Of a stretch of DNA of 64,000 nt, positions 54,685 through 62,459 are shown piece by piece. The position numbers were made by a program, and so were the translations under genes. The number at the start of each line of letters is the position of its first letter. The first letter of the stretch is position 1. The notes beneath the pieces are model-generated. The model saw only the letters and a list, made by a program, of their open reading frames with translations, made no database searches and was not told the origin of the DNA. Source of the stretch: an uncultured Apibacter sp. (GTDB lineage Bacteria > Bacteroidota > Bacteroidia > Flavobacteriales > Weeksellaceae); the NCBI GenBank assembly GCA_945280365.1, contig CALYQD010000010.1, positions 1 through 64,000 on the forward strand, written 5' to 3'.

Positions 54685-54708
54685 ATATATTTTTACAAGG
54701 AAAAATCT

Positions 54709-54716
54709 TAGTTTTG
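54709..54716 (+). promoter_or_regulatory. surE promoter -7 box TAGTTTTG
   Basis: TAGTTTTG, 31 bases upstream of ATG 54747, divergent from the prc promoter 25 bases away. Confidence 0.5.
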
Positions 54717-54746
54717 TTATAAATTTTGAAATATTATTAAAATTCA

Positions 54747-55523
54747 ATGGAAAAGCCTTTAATATTAGTAACCAATGATGATGGGATTCACGCCCCTGGC
54801 ATTCGTGAGCTCATTGATATAATGAAAGAACTTGGGGAAGTCTATGTAGTTGCTCCAGATAAACCGCAAAGTGGAATGGGACATGCTGTAACCATTCATT
54901 CCACTATTCGAGCCGAAAAAATATTTATTGAAAATGATACTCAAAGAGAATGGGCTTGTAGCGGAACACCCGTTGATTGTGTAAAATTAGCCGTCGATCA
55001 ACTATTACCAAGAAAACCAGATATATGTGTTTCTGGCATTAATCATGGCTCTAATTCCTCAATTAATGTAATTTATTCAGGAACTATGTCTGCTGCTATT
55101 GAAGGTGGAATTGAAGGAATACCTTCAGTAGGATTTTCTCTCTGTGATTTTTCGGATACAGCTAATTTTAAGGCTGCAAGAAAATACATTAAATCTATTT
55201 GTGAAAATATTTTAAAAAATGGTTTACCTGAGGGAATAGTTTTAAATGTGAATATTCCTAAAGCGGAAGAAAAAGAAATCCATGGTATTAAAATTTGTAG
55301 ACAGGCAAATGCTCATTGGAATGAAGAATTTGAACGTAGAATTGATCCTAAAGGAAAAACGTATTATTGGATGACCGGGAAATGGTGTAATATGGATAAG
55401 GGGGATGACACAGATGAATGGGCGTTGAATAATAATTATATAAGCATTGTTCCGGTACAATTTGATCTAACAGCTTTTCATTTTATTGAAAAAATAAAAC
55501 AATGGAATTTTGAATTGAAATAA
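54747..55523 (+). CDS. surE: 5'-nucleotidase SurE
   Basis: This 258-residue metal-dependent phosphatase has ILVTNDDGIHAPGIREL (Asp pair binding metal), VVAPDKPQSGMGHAVTIHS, CSGTPVDCVKLAVDQLL and CVSGINHGSNSSINVIYSGTMSAAIEG. It removes phosphate from nucleoside monophosphates and short polyphosphate, and is linked to stationary-phase survival. Single-gene unit. Confidence 0.95.
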   Translation: MEKPLILVTNDDGIHAPGIRELIDIMKELGEVYVVAPDKPQSGMGHAVTIHSTIRAEKIFIENDTQREWACSGTPVDCVKLAVDQLLPRKPDICVSGINHGSNSSINVIYSGTMSAAIEGGIEGIPSVGFSLCDFSDTANFKAARKYIKSICENILKNGLPEGIVLNVNIPKAEEKEIHGIKICRQANAHWNEEFERRIDPKGKTYYWMTGKWCNMDKGDDTDEWALNNNYISIVPVQFDLTAFHFIEKIKQWNFELK

Positions 55524-55589
55524 TTAAATTTATTTCTACTATAAATTCAATATATTGAAATGTAATAAAAGAAAGTAATTGATTAATAT

Positions 55590-55667
55590 ATGATAGTCGT
55601 TATTGGAATTTGTATTTTTGCCATAGCAGGCGTAATATTATTTGCTTTTTTAAATAATAAAAAGTAA
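55590..55667 (+). CDS. Possible 25-residue membrane peptide
   Basis: An ATG frame of 25 codons encodes MIVVIGICIFAIAGVILFAF followed by LNNKK, a single membrane segment with a positive tail. A purine-rich stretch (gaaag) lies about 15 bases upstream. Such peptides exist, but this length can arise by chance in AT-rich DNA, so it is tentative. Confidence 0.35.
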   Translation: MIVVIGICIFAIAGVILFAFLNNKK

Positions 55668-55699
55668 AATACTCCATACAATCATTAATTTTTGTATTG

Positions 55700-56028
55700 A
55701 TTTCTAATGTTTCAAGTTCCTTTCAGCTTTTGGAAATAAAAATATTCTATTCAATATTTCCATACCTATAGTCATCCAATCATTTCCGCAATTTATTTCT
55801 ATTGTTGAAAAATAACCATAATCTTATTACATGAATATAAGTGTCCATAAAACTATCAACAAATTTTTCCGATAAATCGGATACCAAAATTTTAGTAAGT
55901 TAGGCGATAAATTTAATGTTGAGATTATCCATATTTTTTATTTTATTCTCAATCAACCGATTCATTGTTGAAATAAATTTATCTTCAATAAACGTTCTAT
56001 GTATTATTTCATCTGGATTTGATATGAA
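55700..56028 (-). pseudogene. Broken unidentified gene, possibly a TetR-type regulator C-terminus
   Basis: One minus-strand frame reads ISNPDEIIHRTFIEDKFISTMNRLIENKIKNMDNLNIKFIA, stop, LTKILVSDLSEKFVDSFMDTYIHVIRLWLFFNN, with further stops later (TGA, TAG, TGA). The helical, acid-rich pattern resembles the C-terminal ligand domain of a TetR-like regulator, but the match is weak. No DNA-binding half is visible upstream. It is dead in this genome. Confidence 0.4.
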
Positions 56029-56313
56029 ATAAATAAGTCAAAAGAAAAAAATATTAAATGAAACTGAAAAAAGCTTAACAAAATAATCTAAACTCATGAT
56101 TTAAATTTTCATTTTAATTTACATAAATCAAATTCATAACGTTTAAAATTTATCATTTTTATATAATTAAATCATTTTACATTTGTTTAACCGTTATCAT
56201 AAAATAATATTATTTAAAACTATATTAAGATAAAAAATAGATTATTATTGATCAACAATTTTGCACAAGATAAAATCAAATAATTTTTCTGATAAAAATT
56301 TAAATAAAACTCA

Positions 56314-56321
56314 TATTTTTG
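56314..56321 (+). promoter_or_regulatory. C-S lyase promoter -7 box TATTTTTG
   Basis: TATTTTTG, 16 bases upstream of ATG 56337. Confidence 0.55.
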
Positions 56322-56336
56322 TATAAATAATAGAAA

Positions 56337-57506
56337 ATGACTAAATATAATTTTGATCAAATCATAGAGAGAAAAAATACTGATTCTTTAAAGTTTGGTG
56401 TTTTAAAAGAAAGGTTTGGTAGAGATGATTTAATACCACTTTGGGTTGCCGATATGGATTTTCAATCTCCTCCGGAATTAGTTGAGACTATGATTGAAAG
56501 ATCAAAAAACGGTATATTCGGGTATCCTTTTGTTTCTAAAGAATATTTCCAGGCAATTATTAATTGGCAATGGAAACAACATCAATGGAAAATAGATAAA
56601 GAAGAGATTAGCTATTTACCTGGTATTGTTAAAGGAATTGCTTTTATCATAGACGTTTTTACTGAAAAAGGAGATCAAGTTATAATACAACCTCCGGTTT
56701 ATCATCCCTTTAGAATCGTCACCCAGCTCCATGAAAGAGAAGTGGTTAATAATCCATTAATTTTAGATGGGAATCAATACAAAATGGATTTTGAAGGATT
56801 GGAAAAAATTATAACTGATAAATGCAAACTATTGTTATTATCTAATCCGCACAATCCCGGAGGTAGAGTTTGGAATAAAGATGAATTGAAAAAACTAGCT
56901 GAAATTTGTTCTAAAAATAATATATTGGTAGTTTCAGACGAAATACATTCGGACTTGGTACTTAATGGAAATAAACATACTCCTTTCGCAACTGTTTCTA
57001 ATGAAGCAGAACAAAATAGCATTACATTAAATGCACCTTCTAAAACATTTAATATTGCAGGATTAGTTACCTCCTACTCTATTATAAAAAATAAAAATTT
57101 AAGAGAACGTTACCATCAATATTTAATCTCTAATGAACTTAATCAAGGGAGTATATTTTCCTATTTAACTTTACAAGTAGCTTATGAAAAAGGCGAAGAA
57201 TGGATGAATGAGTTAAAGACATATATTGAAGAAAATATAAAATTTGTTGATGAATATCTTAAAACACATTCTTCAAAAATTAAAGTTATAATTCCCGAAG
57301 CTTCATTTCTTATCTGGCTGGATTGTAGAGAATTAAAACTTTCTCAAAAAGAATTAAATTCATTATTTATAAATAAAGCCCATTTAGCATTAAATGATGG
57401 TGCCATGTTTGGAAAAGAAGGAAATGGATTTATGAGAATGAATGTAGGATGTCCTCGTTCAACATTGGAAAAAGCTATAAAACAATTAGTGAATGCGTTA
57501 AATTAA
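56337..57506 (+). CDS. MalY/PatB-family C-S lyase (cystathionine beta-lyase-like aminotransferase fold)
   Basis: This 389-residue PLP enzyme of fold type I has IPLWVADMDFQSPPELVETM, FGYPFVSKEYFQAIINWQ, VIIQPPVYHPF, LLLLSNPHNPGGRVWNKDEL, VVSDEIHSDLVLNGNKHTPFATV and the Schiff-base lysine in NAPSKTFNIAGL. PatB/MalY enzymes cleave cystathionine or cysteine conjugates to a thiol, pyruvate and ammonia. Single-gene unit. Confidence 0.92.
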   Translation: MTKYNFDQIIERKNTDSLKFGVLKERFGRDDLIPLWVADMDFQSPPELVETMIERSKNGIFGYPFVSKEYFQAIINWQWKQHQWKIDKEEISYLPGIVKGIAFIIDVFTEKGDQVIIQPPVYHPFRIVTQLHEREVVNNPLILDGNQYKMDFEGLEKIITDKCKLLLLSNPHNPGGRVWNKDELKKLAEICSKNNILVVSDEIHSDLVLNGNKHTPFATVSNEAEQNSITLNAPSKTFNIAGLVTSYSIIKNKNLRERYHQYLISNELNQGSIFSYLTLQVAYEKGEEWMNELKTYIEENIKFVDEYLKTHSSKIKVIIPEASFLIWLDCRELKLSQKELNSLFINKAHLALNDGAMFGKEGNGFMRMNVGCPRSTLEKAIKQLVNALN

Positions 57507-57597
57507 TTCGTTAAATAAAAAACAAGCGTAAAAACCTTATAATATTTCATCAATAATAATTCCCTGATTTACCAAATTGAATTATTATTTGCTCCTT

Positions 57598-58596
57598 CTA
57601 TTTATTGAATGAATGAAAACGTAGAAAATTTATAAGCTCTTCAATAAATGTAAAAGTGTATATTGTTTCATTTTTATCAATTAAATGATATATGGATTTT
57701 TTTTCTGATATACGAATAGGCGCTTGATCAGAAATAGTATATTGATTTTTTACCAGAGCCTTTTTCAACCAATACATTGCCTGTGAATTTCCTATTAATT
57801 GTACCTCCTTCTTTTTATCGGAATACAAAAAGTTATATTCGTTTGTTTGATAATTAAAAAACATATCACCTGTAACAAAATAATTAAATATATTATGATT
57901 TTTAGCAATATCTTCAGTATACCCTGCATATAAGACACTATCTTTAATAAACCATAATTTATCCGAAACTGTTAGACCCAGTGCCAGATCATGAGAGGTA
58001 AATAAAATTGCTTTTTCCTTTTCATTAGCATAATTTCTAATTATTTTCATCAATTCCAACTTATTTTCCATATCTAAATGAGAAGTTGGTTCATCTAGTA
58101 TTAACAAAGGACTATCCTGTACTAATGCTCTAGCAATCATAACTTTTTGCAAATTACCATCGGACAGTTTATTAATGTTATACTCTTTATAGTTATGCAA
58201 CCCTAAAATATGAATAACATGCTCAATAGTTTCCATCTCTTTTTTCGAAAGTCGTTGATACCAAGTTTTATACGGATATCTACCTAAAATGATTAAATCA
58301 AAGACTCGCAAATTTGGATTATTGAGAGCTTTAGAAAGTACTACCGCAATATATCTTGCAATTTCATTATTTGAAATTTCAGATACATTTTTTTCCTCAA
58401 TTATTATATTGCCTTTTAATAAGGGAATTTCTCCATAAATTGTCTTTAATAAAGTTGTTTTACCACAACCATTTTTACCTGTAAGCAATAATATTTCTCC
58501 TTTTTTTATGGATGTATTAATATTACTAAGAATCGGCGATCGATATCCGATTGAAAGATTTTCTAATCTTAATACAGTTTTAGTTTTTGTTTTCAA
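57598..58596 (-). CDS. FecE-type ABC transporter ATP-binding protein with C-terminal extension
   Basis: This 332-residue protein has Walker A TGKNGCGKTTLL, the Q-loop region, signature LSDGNLQKVMIARALVQDSP (an LSDGN variant of LSGGQ), Walker B LLILDEPTSHLD and the H-loop FTSHDLALG. It is an iron-complex (heme, siderophore or cobalamin) importer ATPase. About 75 residues follow the normal end (NYQTNEYNFLYSDKKKEVQLIG onward), more than FecE needs. The start lies four bases after the permease stop. Confidence 0.9.
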   Translation of the reverse strand: MKTKTKTVLRLENLSIGYRSPILSNINTSIKKGEILLLTGKNGCGKTTLLKTIYGEIPLLKGNIIIEEKNVSEISNNEIARYIAVVLSKALNNPNLRVFDLIILGRYPYKTWYQRLSKKEMETIEHVIHILGLHNYKEYNINKLSDGNLQKVMIARALVQDSPLLILDEPTSHLDMENKLELMKIIRNYANEKEKAILFTSHDLALGLTVSDKLWFIKDSVLYAGYTEDIAKNHNIFNYFVTGDMFFNYQTNEYNFLYSDKKKEVQLIGNSQAMYWLKKALVKNQYTISDQAPIRISEKKSIYHLIDKNETIYTFTFIEELINFLRFHSFNK

Positions 58597-58600
58597 AGGT

Positions 58601-59590
58601 TTAATTATTAATTCTGTCTTTTAAAATTATAAACAATATAGTAGGTACACCAATCAAAGATGAAAGAATATTTACAGGCAATTGCGTATAAATCATAATA
58701 AGGTTAATCAACAACATAAATTTACTCCCTACCAAAATATTTAAGATAATCTGTATCCATAATGCTGAAGGATTTCCTATTTGCCTACAAAAATGAGGTA
58801 TTATAATACCAACAAATACAATAGGTCCCAACATTGCAGTTGTACTTCCGGTAAGAAAACAAACAGCTATCAAAACAGTAATTTTAAGATGTGTCAAGTT
58901 TACCCCTAAAACCTTTGCATATTCTTCACCCATTAAGTAACCTATTAACTTTCTTACCGATAAAAAAGCTGCAAAAAGTCCAACAATAGTACAGATAGCA
59001 TAAACAAAAATTTGCACCCTAGATAACCCCTCAAAAGAACCGAAAGACCAAAATACATATTGTTTTAAAGACTCCGATTGGGAATAAAATTGTAAGATGC
59101 TAATTAAAGATCCGCAAAAGGAAGATAAAAGAAATCCAATAATAATAAAAGTAGAAATACTATTTATCCCCTTAGCCATAAATAACAGCAATATTGAAGC
59201 AAATAATGCACCCACAAAAGCACACGCTATAACTAACCAACCGCTCAGCCATTGATAATTAATAAAAAAAATAGTTCCTCCGCAAAAAATCATCAATGCC
59301 ACTGCAAGAGCTGATGCCGAAGTAATACCTAATACAGAAGGCTCTGCTAATGGATTCTTAAATAATTCTTGCAATAAAAATCCGCTTACCGGTAGAGATA
59401 TACCTGCTAAAACAACCGCTAAAGCTCTATTAAGACGATAAGATATAATTAAATTTTTAGTTTCTTCCTCGGCAAAAAAAAGATCATGTAAAGTTATATT
59501 TTCATAGCCGGTCAATAAATTAACCAAAAATAAAACCATACAGCATATCACAAGTAAAATTATAAGCAATAAGAATCTTTTGGTAAACAT
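58601..59590 (-). CDS. FecCD-family iron-complex ABC permease
   Basis: This 329-residue inner-membrane permease has about ten segments and the family motifs RLNRALAVVLAGISLPVSGFLLQELFKNPLAEPSVLGITSASALA and LGPIVFVGIIIPHFCRQIG. It works with the ATPase downstream; the substrate-binding protein is not in the window. I chose ATG 59590 over a GTG at 59614, because the likely promoter box (59596-59603) lies between them, making the mRNA almost leaderless. Confidence 0.9.
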   Translation of the reverse strand: MFTKRFLLLIILLVICCMVLFLVNLLTGYENITLHDLFFAEEETKNLIISYRLNRALAVVLAGISLPVSGFLLQELFKNPLAEPSVLGITSASALAVALMIFCGGTIFFINYQWLSGWLVIACAFVGALFASILLLFMAKGINSISTFIIIGFLLSSFCGSLISILQFYSQSESLKQYVFWSFGSFEGLSRVQIFVYAICTIVGLFAAFLSVRKLIGYLMGEEYAKVLGVNLTHLKITVLIAVCFLTGSTTAMLGPIVFVGIIIPHFCRQIGNPSALWIQIILNILVGSKFMLLINLIMIYTQLPVNILSSLIGVPTILFIILKDRINN

Positions 59591-59595
59591 AAATA

Positions 59596-59603
59596 CAAAT
59601 ATA
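59596..59603 (-). promoter_or_regulatory. FecCD promoter -7 box TATATTTG
   Basis: Minus strand TATATTTG, only six bases from ATG 59590. If used, the leader is near zero; if the GTG at 59614 is the true start, this match is chance. Confidence 0.35.
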
Positions 59604-59658
59604 AAAATAACCACATCTTTTATTACTGATAATTTATAAGATTATGTAATCAAATTAG

Positions 59659-59666
59659 TACTTTTG
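59659..59666 (+). promoter_or_regulatory. GlcD-like gene promoter -7 box TACTTTTG
   Basis: TACTTTTG, 20 bases upstream of ATG 59686. Confidence 0.6.
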
Positions 59667-59685
59667 CAGTGAATTTATAACTCTT

Positions 59686-61074
59686 ATGCCCGATTATATT
59701 GATTTTTTTCAGAAATTATTAGGAACAGAACATTGTATATATGACGAAGAAAGTCTTGAGTATTATTCTTACGATCATACTGAAAACTTAAGATTCAAAC
59801 CATTATTAGTCGTCAAGCCTAAAAACACAGATCAGATTTCACAAATTGTTAAATTCTGCAATGAAAAAAATTTACCTATAATAACGCGGTCAGCCGGAAC
59901 GGGCCTTATGGGTGGAGCTTTGGCTATACATGGAGGAATAATCTTATCCATGGAAAGGTTAAATAAGATTATTAATATAGATATTCAAAATTTTCAAGTA
60001 ACCGTTGAAGCCGGTGTCATCAATTATCATCTACAACAGGCATTAGAACCCTACGGATTATTTTATGGGCCGGATCCATCAAGCTGGGGAAGTTCATACA
60101 TAGGTGGTAATATAGCAACTAATGCTGGAGGATTACGAGCAGTAAAATATGGTGTTACATCCGCCGCAGTATTAAATTTGGAAGTAGTCCTTCCCAATGG
60201 GGAAATTATATGGACAGGAGCCAACACACTTAAAAATTCTACCGGTTATAACCTTACTCAATTGTTTATAGGTAGTGAAGGTACCTTAGGCATAGTAACT
60301 AAAGCAGTATTAAAAGTTCTTACAAAACCTAAAACAGATATAACACTTCTTATACCGTTTCATAACCTGGAAGATTCTGCAAGAGCCGTAACCGAAATAT
60401 TTAATTATGGACTTTCTCCTTGCTCTCTTGAACTTATGGAAAGAAATGCACTCGAACAAGTGCTTTTACACCTAAAGGATAACTCAATTTTATTACAAGA
60501 AAATGTTCAGGCCCATTTACTAATTTGTTACGACGGCGAATCGCAAGATGAGCTTTTACCGCTGGTAGAAAAAACTATATCCGTAGTTGATAAATATCCT
60601 ACCGAAGAAATTTATTATGCCGATAATGATACAGATAAAAATCGTTTATGGGAAATACGAAGAAAAGCTGCTGAAATTGTAAAAGCAAATGGATACACCA
60701 TTGAGGAAGATACGGTAGTACCAAGAGCTAAATTACCGCAACTCATAAAATTTGCTCATCAATTAGCAGAAAAAAATAATGCTAAAGTGGTATGTTACGG
60801 GCATGCAGGAGATGGTAATTTACACATACGATTCAACCATCCGGTTTATAAAAATTCCTATCAGAACCCTGTCATACACGCTATGCTTAACGAATTATTC
60901 AAATACATCCATACACTAGGAGGCACAATATCCGGAGAACATGGCATTGGAATGCTCCAAAAATCTTTTCTTACCATTGTTTTTTCGGAAGCAAACCTTC
61001 AAATACAAAAAAACATTAAAAAAGCATTAGATCCTAATAATATTATGAATCCTGGAAAATTAATTCCCGATTAA
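59686..61074 (+). CDS. FAD-linked oxidase, GlcD/D-lactate dehydrogenase family
   Basis: This 462-residue flavoenzyme has an N-terminal PCMH FAD-binding domain (PLLVVKPKNTDQISQIVKFCNEKNLPIITRSAGTGLMGGA, GSSYIGGNIATNAGGLRAVKYG) and a C-terminal domain with VCYGHAGDGNLHIRFNHP and GTISGEHGIGMLQK. It oxidises a 2-hydroxy acid such as D-lactate or glycolate and feeds electrons to the respiratory chain. No GlcE/GlcF partners are nearby, so the D-lactate type is likely. Confidence 0.9.
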   Translation: MPDYIDFFQKLLGTEHCIYDEESLEYYSYDHTENLRFKPLLVVKPKNTDQISQIVKFCNEKNLPIITRSAGTGLMGGALAIHGGIILSMERLNKIINIDIQNFQVTVEAGVINYHLQQALEPYGLFYGPDPSSWGSSYIGGNIATNAGGLRAVKYGVTSAAVLNLEVVLPNGEIIWTGANTLKNSTGYNLTQLFIGSEGTLGIVTKAVLKVLTKPKTDITLLIPFHNLEDSARAVTEIFNYGLSPCSLELMERNALEQVLLHLKDNSILLQENVQAHLLICYDGESQDELLPLVEKTISVVDKYPTEEIYYADNDTDKNRLWEIRRKAAEIVKANGYTIEEDTVVPRAKLPQLIKFAHQLAEKNNAKVVCYGHAGDGNLHIRFNHPVYKNSYQNPVIHAMLNELFKYIHTLGGTISGEHGIGMLQKSFLTIVFSEANLQIQKNIKKALDPNNIMNPGKLIPD

Positions 61075-61141
61075 TTAAAAGAAATACTATTTATATTACC
61101 AAATTTTTAATGTAAATACTTATAATTTAATAAACAAAATA

Positions 61142-61642
61142 GTGAAAAAAGTCGAATTAGAATTTTCGAAATTAATTGAAAAAAATCAGGGAATCATTCA
61201 TAAAGTTTGCAGGATATATGCAAATAATGATGATGATTCTCAAGATTTATTTCAAGAAATTCTATTACAACTTTGGAAATCTTATAAAAGTTTTCAAGGA
61301 AATTCTAAATTCACAACATGGATGTATAGAGTTGCACTAAATACAGCAATTACTCTTTTTAGGAAGTCAACCAAAACTATCAATACGCAAGAGCTAGACA
61401 ATACACTGTATAAAATCTCCGAAAATGATGATTTCAGTGAAAAACAAGAACAAATTAATAGACTTTATGATGCTATCAAACAATTATCTGAAATTGAACG
61501 AGCACTAGTTTTATTATATCTAGAAGATTTATCTTATAGAGAAATTTCTGAGACATTAGGTATCACAGAAGTTAATGCACGCGTAAAGATGAATCGTGTT
61601 AAAACCAAATTAAAAGAAATAATGAATAAAAATGAAGAATGA
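61142..61642 (+). CDS. ECF-type RNA polymerase sigma factor
   Basis: This 166-residue sigma-70 factor starts at GTG. Region 2 contains DDSQDLFQEILLQLWKSYKSFQGNSKFTTWMYRVALNTAIT and region 4 contains IKQLSEIERALVLLYLEDLSYREISETLGITEVNARVKMNRVKTKLKEIM. Region 1.1 and 3 are absent, as in ECF factors. It overlaps the next gene by 11 bases, the usual sign of a sigma/anti-sigma pair. Confidence 0.92.
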   Translation: MKKVELEFSKLIEKNQGIIHKVCRIYANNDDDSQDLFQEILLQLWKSYKSFQGNSKFTTWMYRVALNTAITLFRKSTKTINTQELDNTLYKISENDDFSEKQEQINRLYDAIKQLSEIERALVLLYLEDLSYREISETLGITEVNARVKMNRVKTKLKEIMNKNEE

Positions 61643-62324
61643 ATTGGATATAGACAGCTTAAAAAAATCATGGCAAAAACAAGATGATACCAATCAATAT
61701 TCTCAAGCAGAACTACTATTGATGTTAAATAAAAAATCTCGTAATAATGTCAAATACATCGTTATTATAAGTGTTATCGAATTTATAATTCTAATGACCT
61801 CTCTCCTTTTCACAGCAGCAGATATGGATCTCATCATACCCAACTTAGGAGGTGAAGCTTTGAATGTATATATTCGAAATTATCATATAAGCCGATTGCT
61901 CATCTATTTTAACTTAATTACATCTATTGGATTTATATTTTATTTCTACAGATGTTATAAAAAAATTAATTTACTTTATTCCACTAAAAATTTAATTAAT
62001 AATATTCTTAAATTTAGAAAAAGTGTAAACTGGTTTATATTTATAAATATTTTGCTTGGAATAATTATACTTATATTAACAGGTTTTTATGAATTTATGT
62101 ATGGAAAAAGATTAGATTCAATTTTCAAACCTTCCAATATTTTGAATATAGATAAAATTCGTCTCAACTTAACATATCCTAATAATATATTAGTATTTAT
62201 CATCGTTTGTATAATATTATTCTTAATTATTATAGCATATTATCTTTTGATATATGGTATTTTACTTAGAAATTTAAAGAAAAATCTCAACGAAATAAAA
62301 AAATTAGAAATAGATAATAATTAA
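61632..62324 (+). CDS. Membrane protein, probable anti-sigma factor
   Basis: This 230-residue protein starts with a cytoplasmic helix (DIDSLKKSWQKQDDTNQYSQAELLLMLNKKSRNN) and has four membrane segments. Its start lies inside the sigma gene, so the two are translationally coupled. In Bacteroidota such proteins hold the ECF factor at the membrane until a signal releases it. There is no zinc-anti-sigma motif, so the mechanism is unclear. Confidence 0.7.
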   Translation: MKNELDIDSLKKSWQKQDDTNQYSQAELLLMLNKKSRNNVKYIVIISVIEFIILMTSLLFTAADMDLIIPNLGGEALNVYIRNYHISRLLIYFNLITSIGFIFYFYRCYKKINLLYSTKNLINNILKFRKSVNWFIFINILLGIIILILTGFYEFMYGKRLDSIFKPSNILNIDKIRLNLTYPNNILVFIIVCIILFLIIIAYYLLIYGILLRNLKKNLNEIKKLEIDNN

Positions 62325-62426
62325 TTTTATAAACAGTATAAAAGAGAGAGATACGTAGGAAAATTTTTTACAAATCACATACAATATTCAAATTGTTTCT
62401 TATTTTTTATTATAAGTTAAAAATCG

Positions 62427-62434
62427 TATTTTTG
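62427..62434 (+). promoter_or_regulatory. parE promoter -7 box TATTTTTG
   Basis: TATTTTTG, 26 bases upstream of ATG 62460. Confidence 0.55.
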
Positions 62435-62459
62435 CACATATTTTTTTATTGATAAGGAT

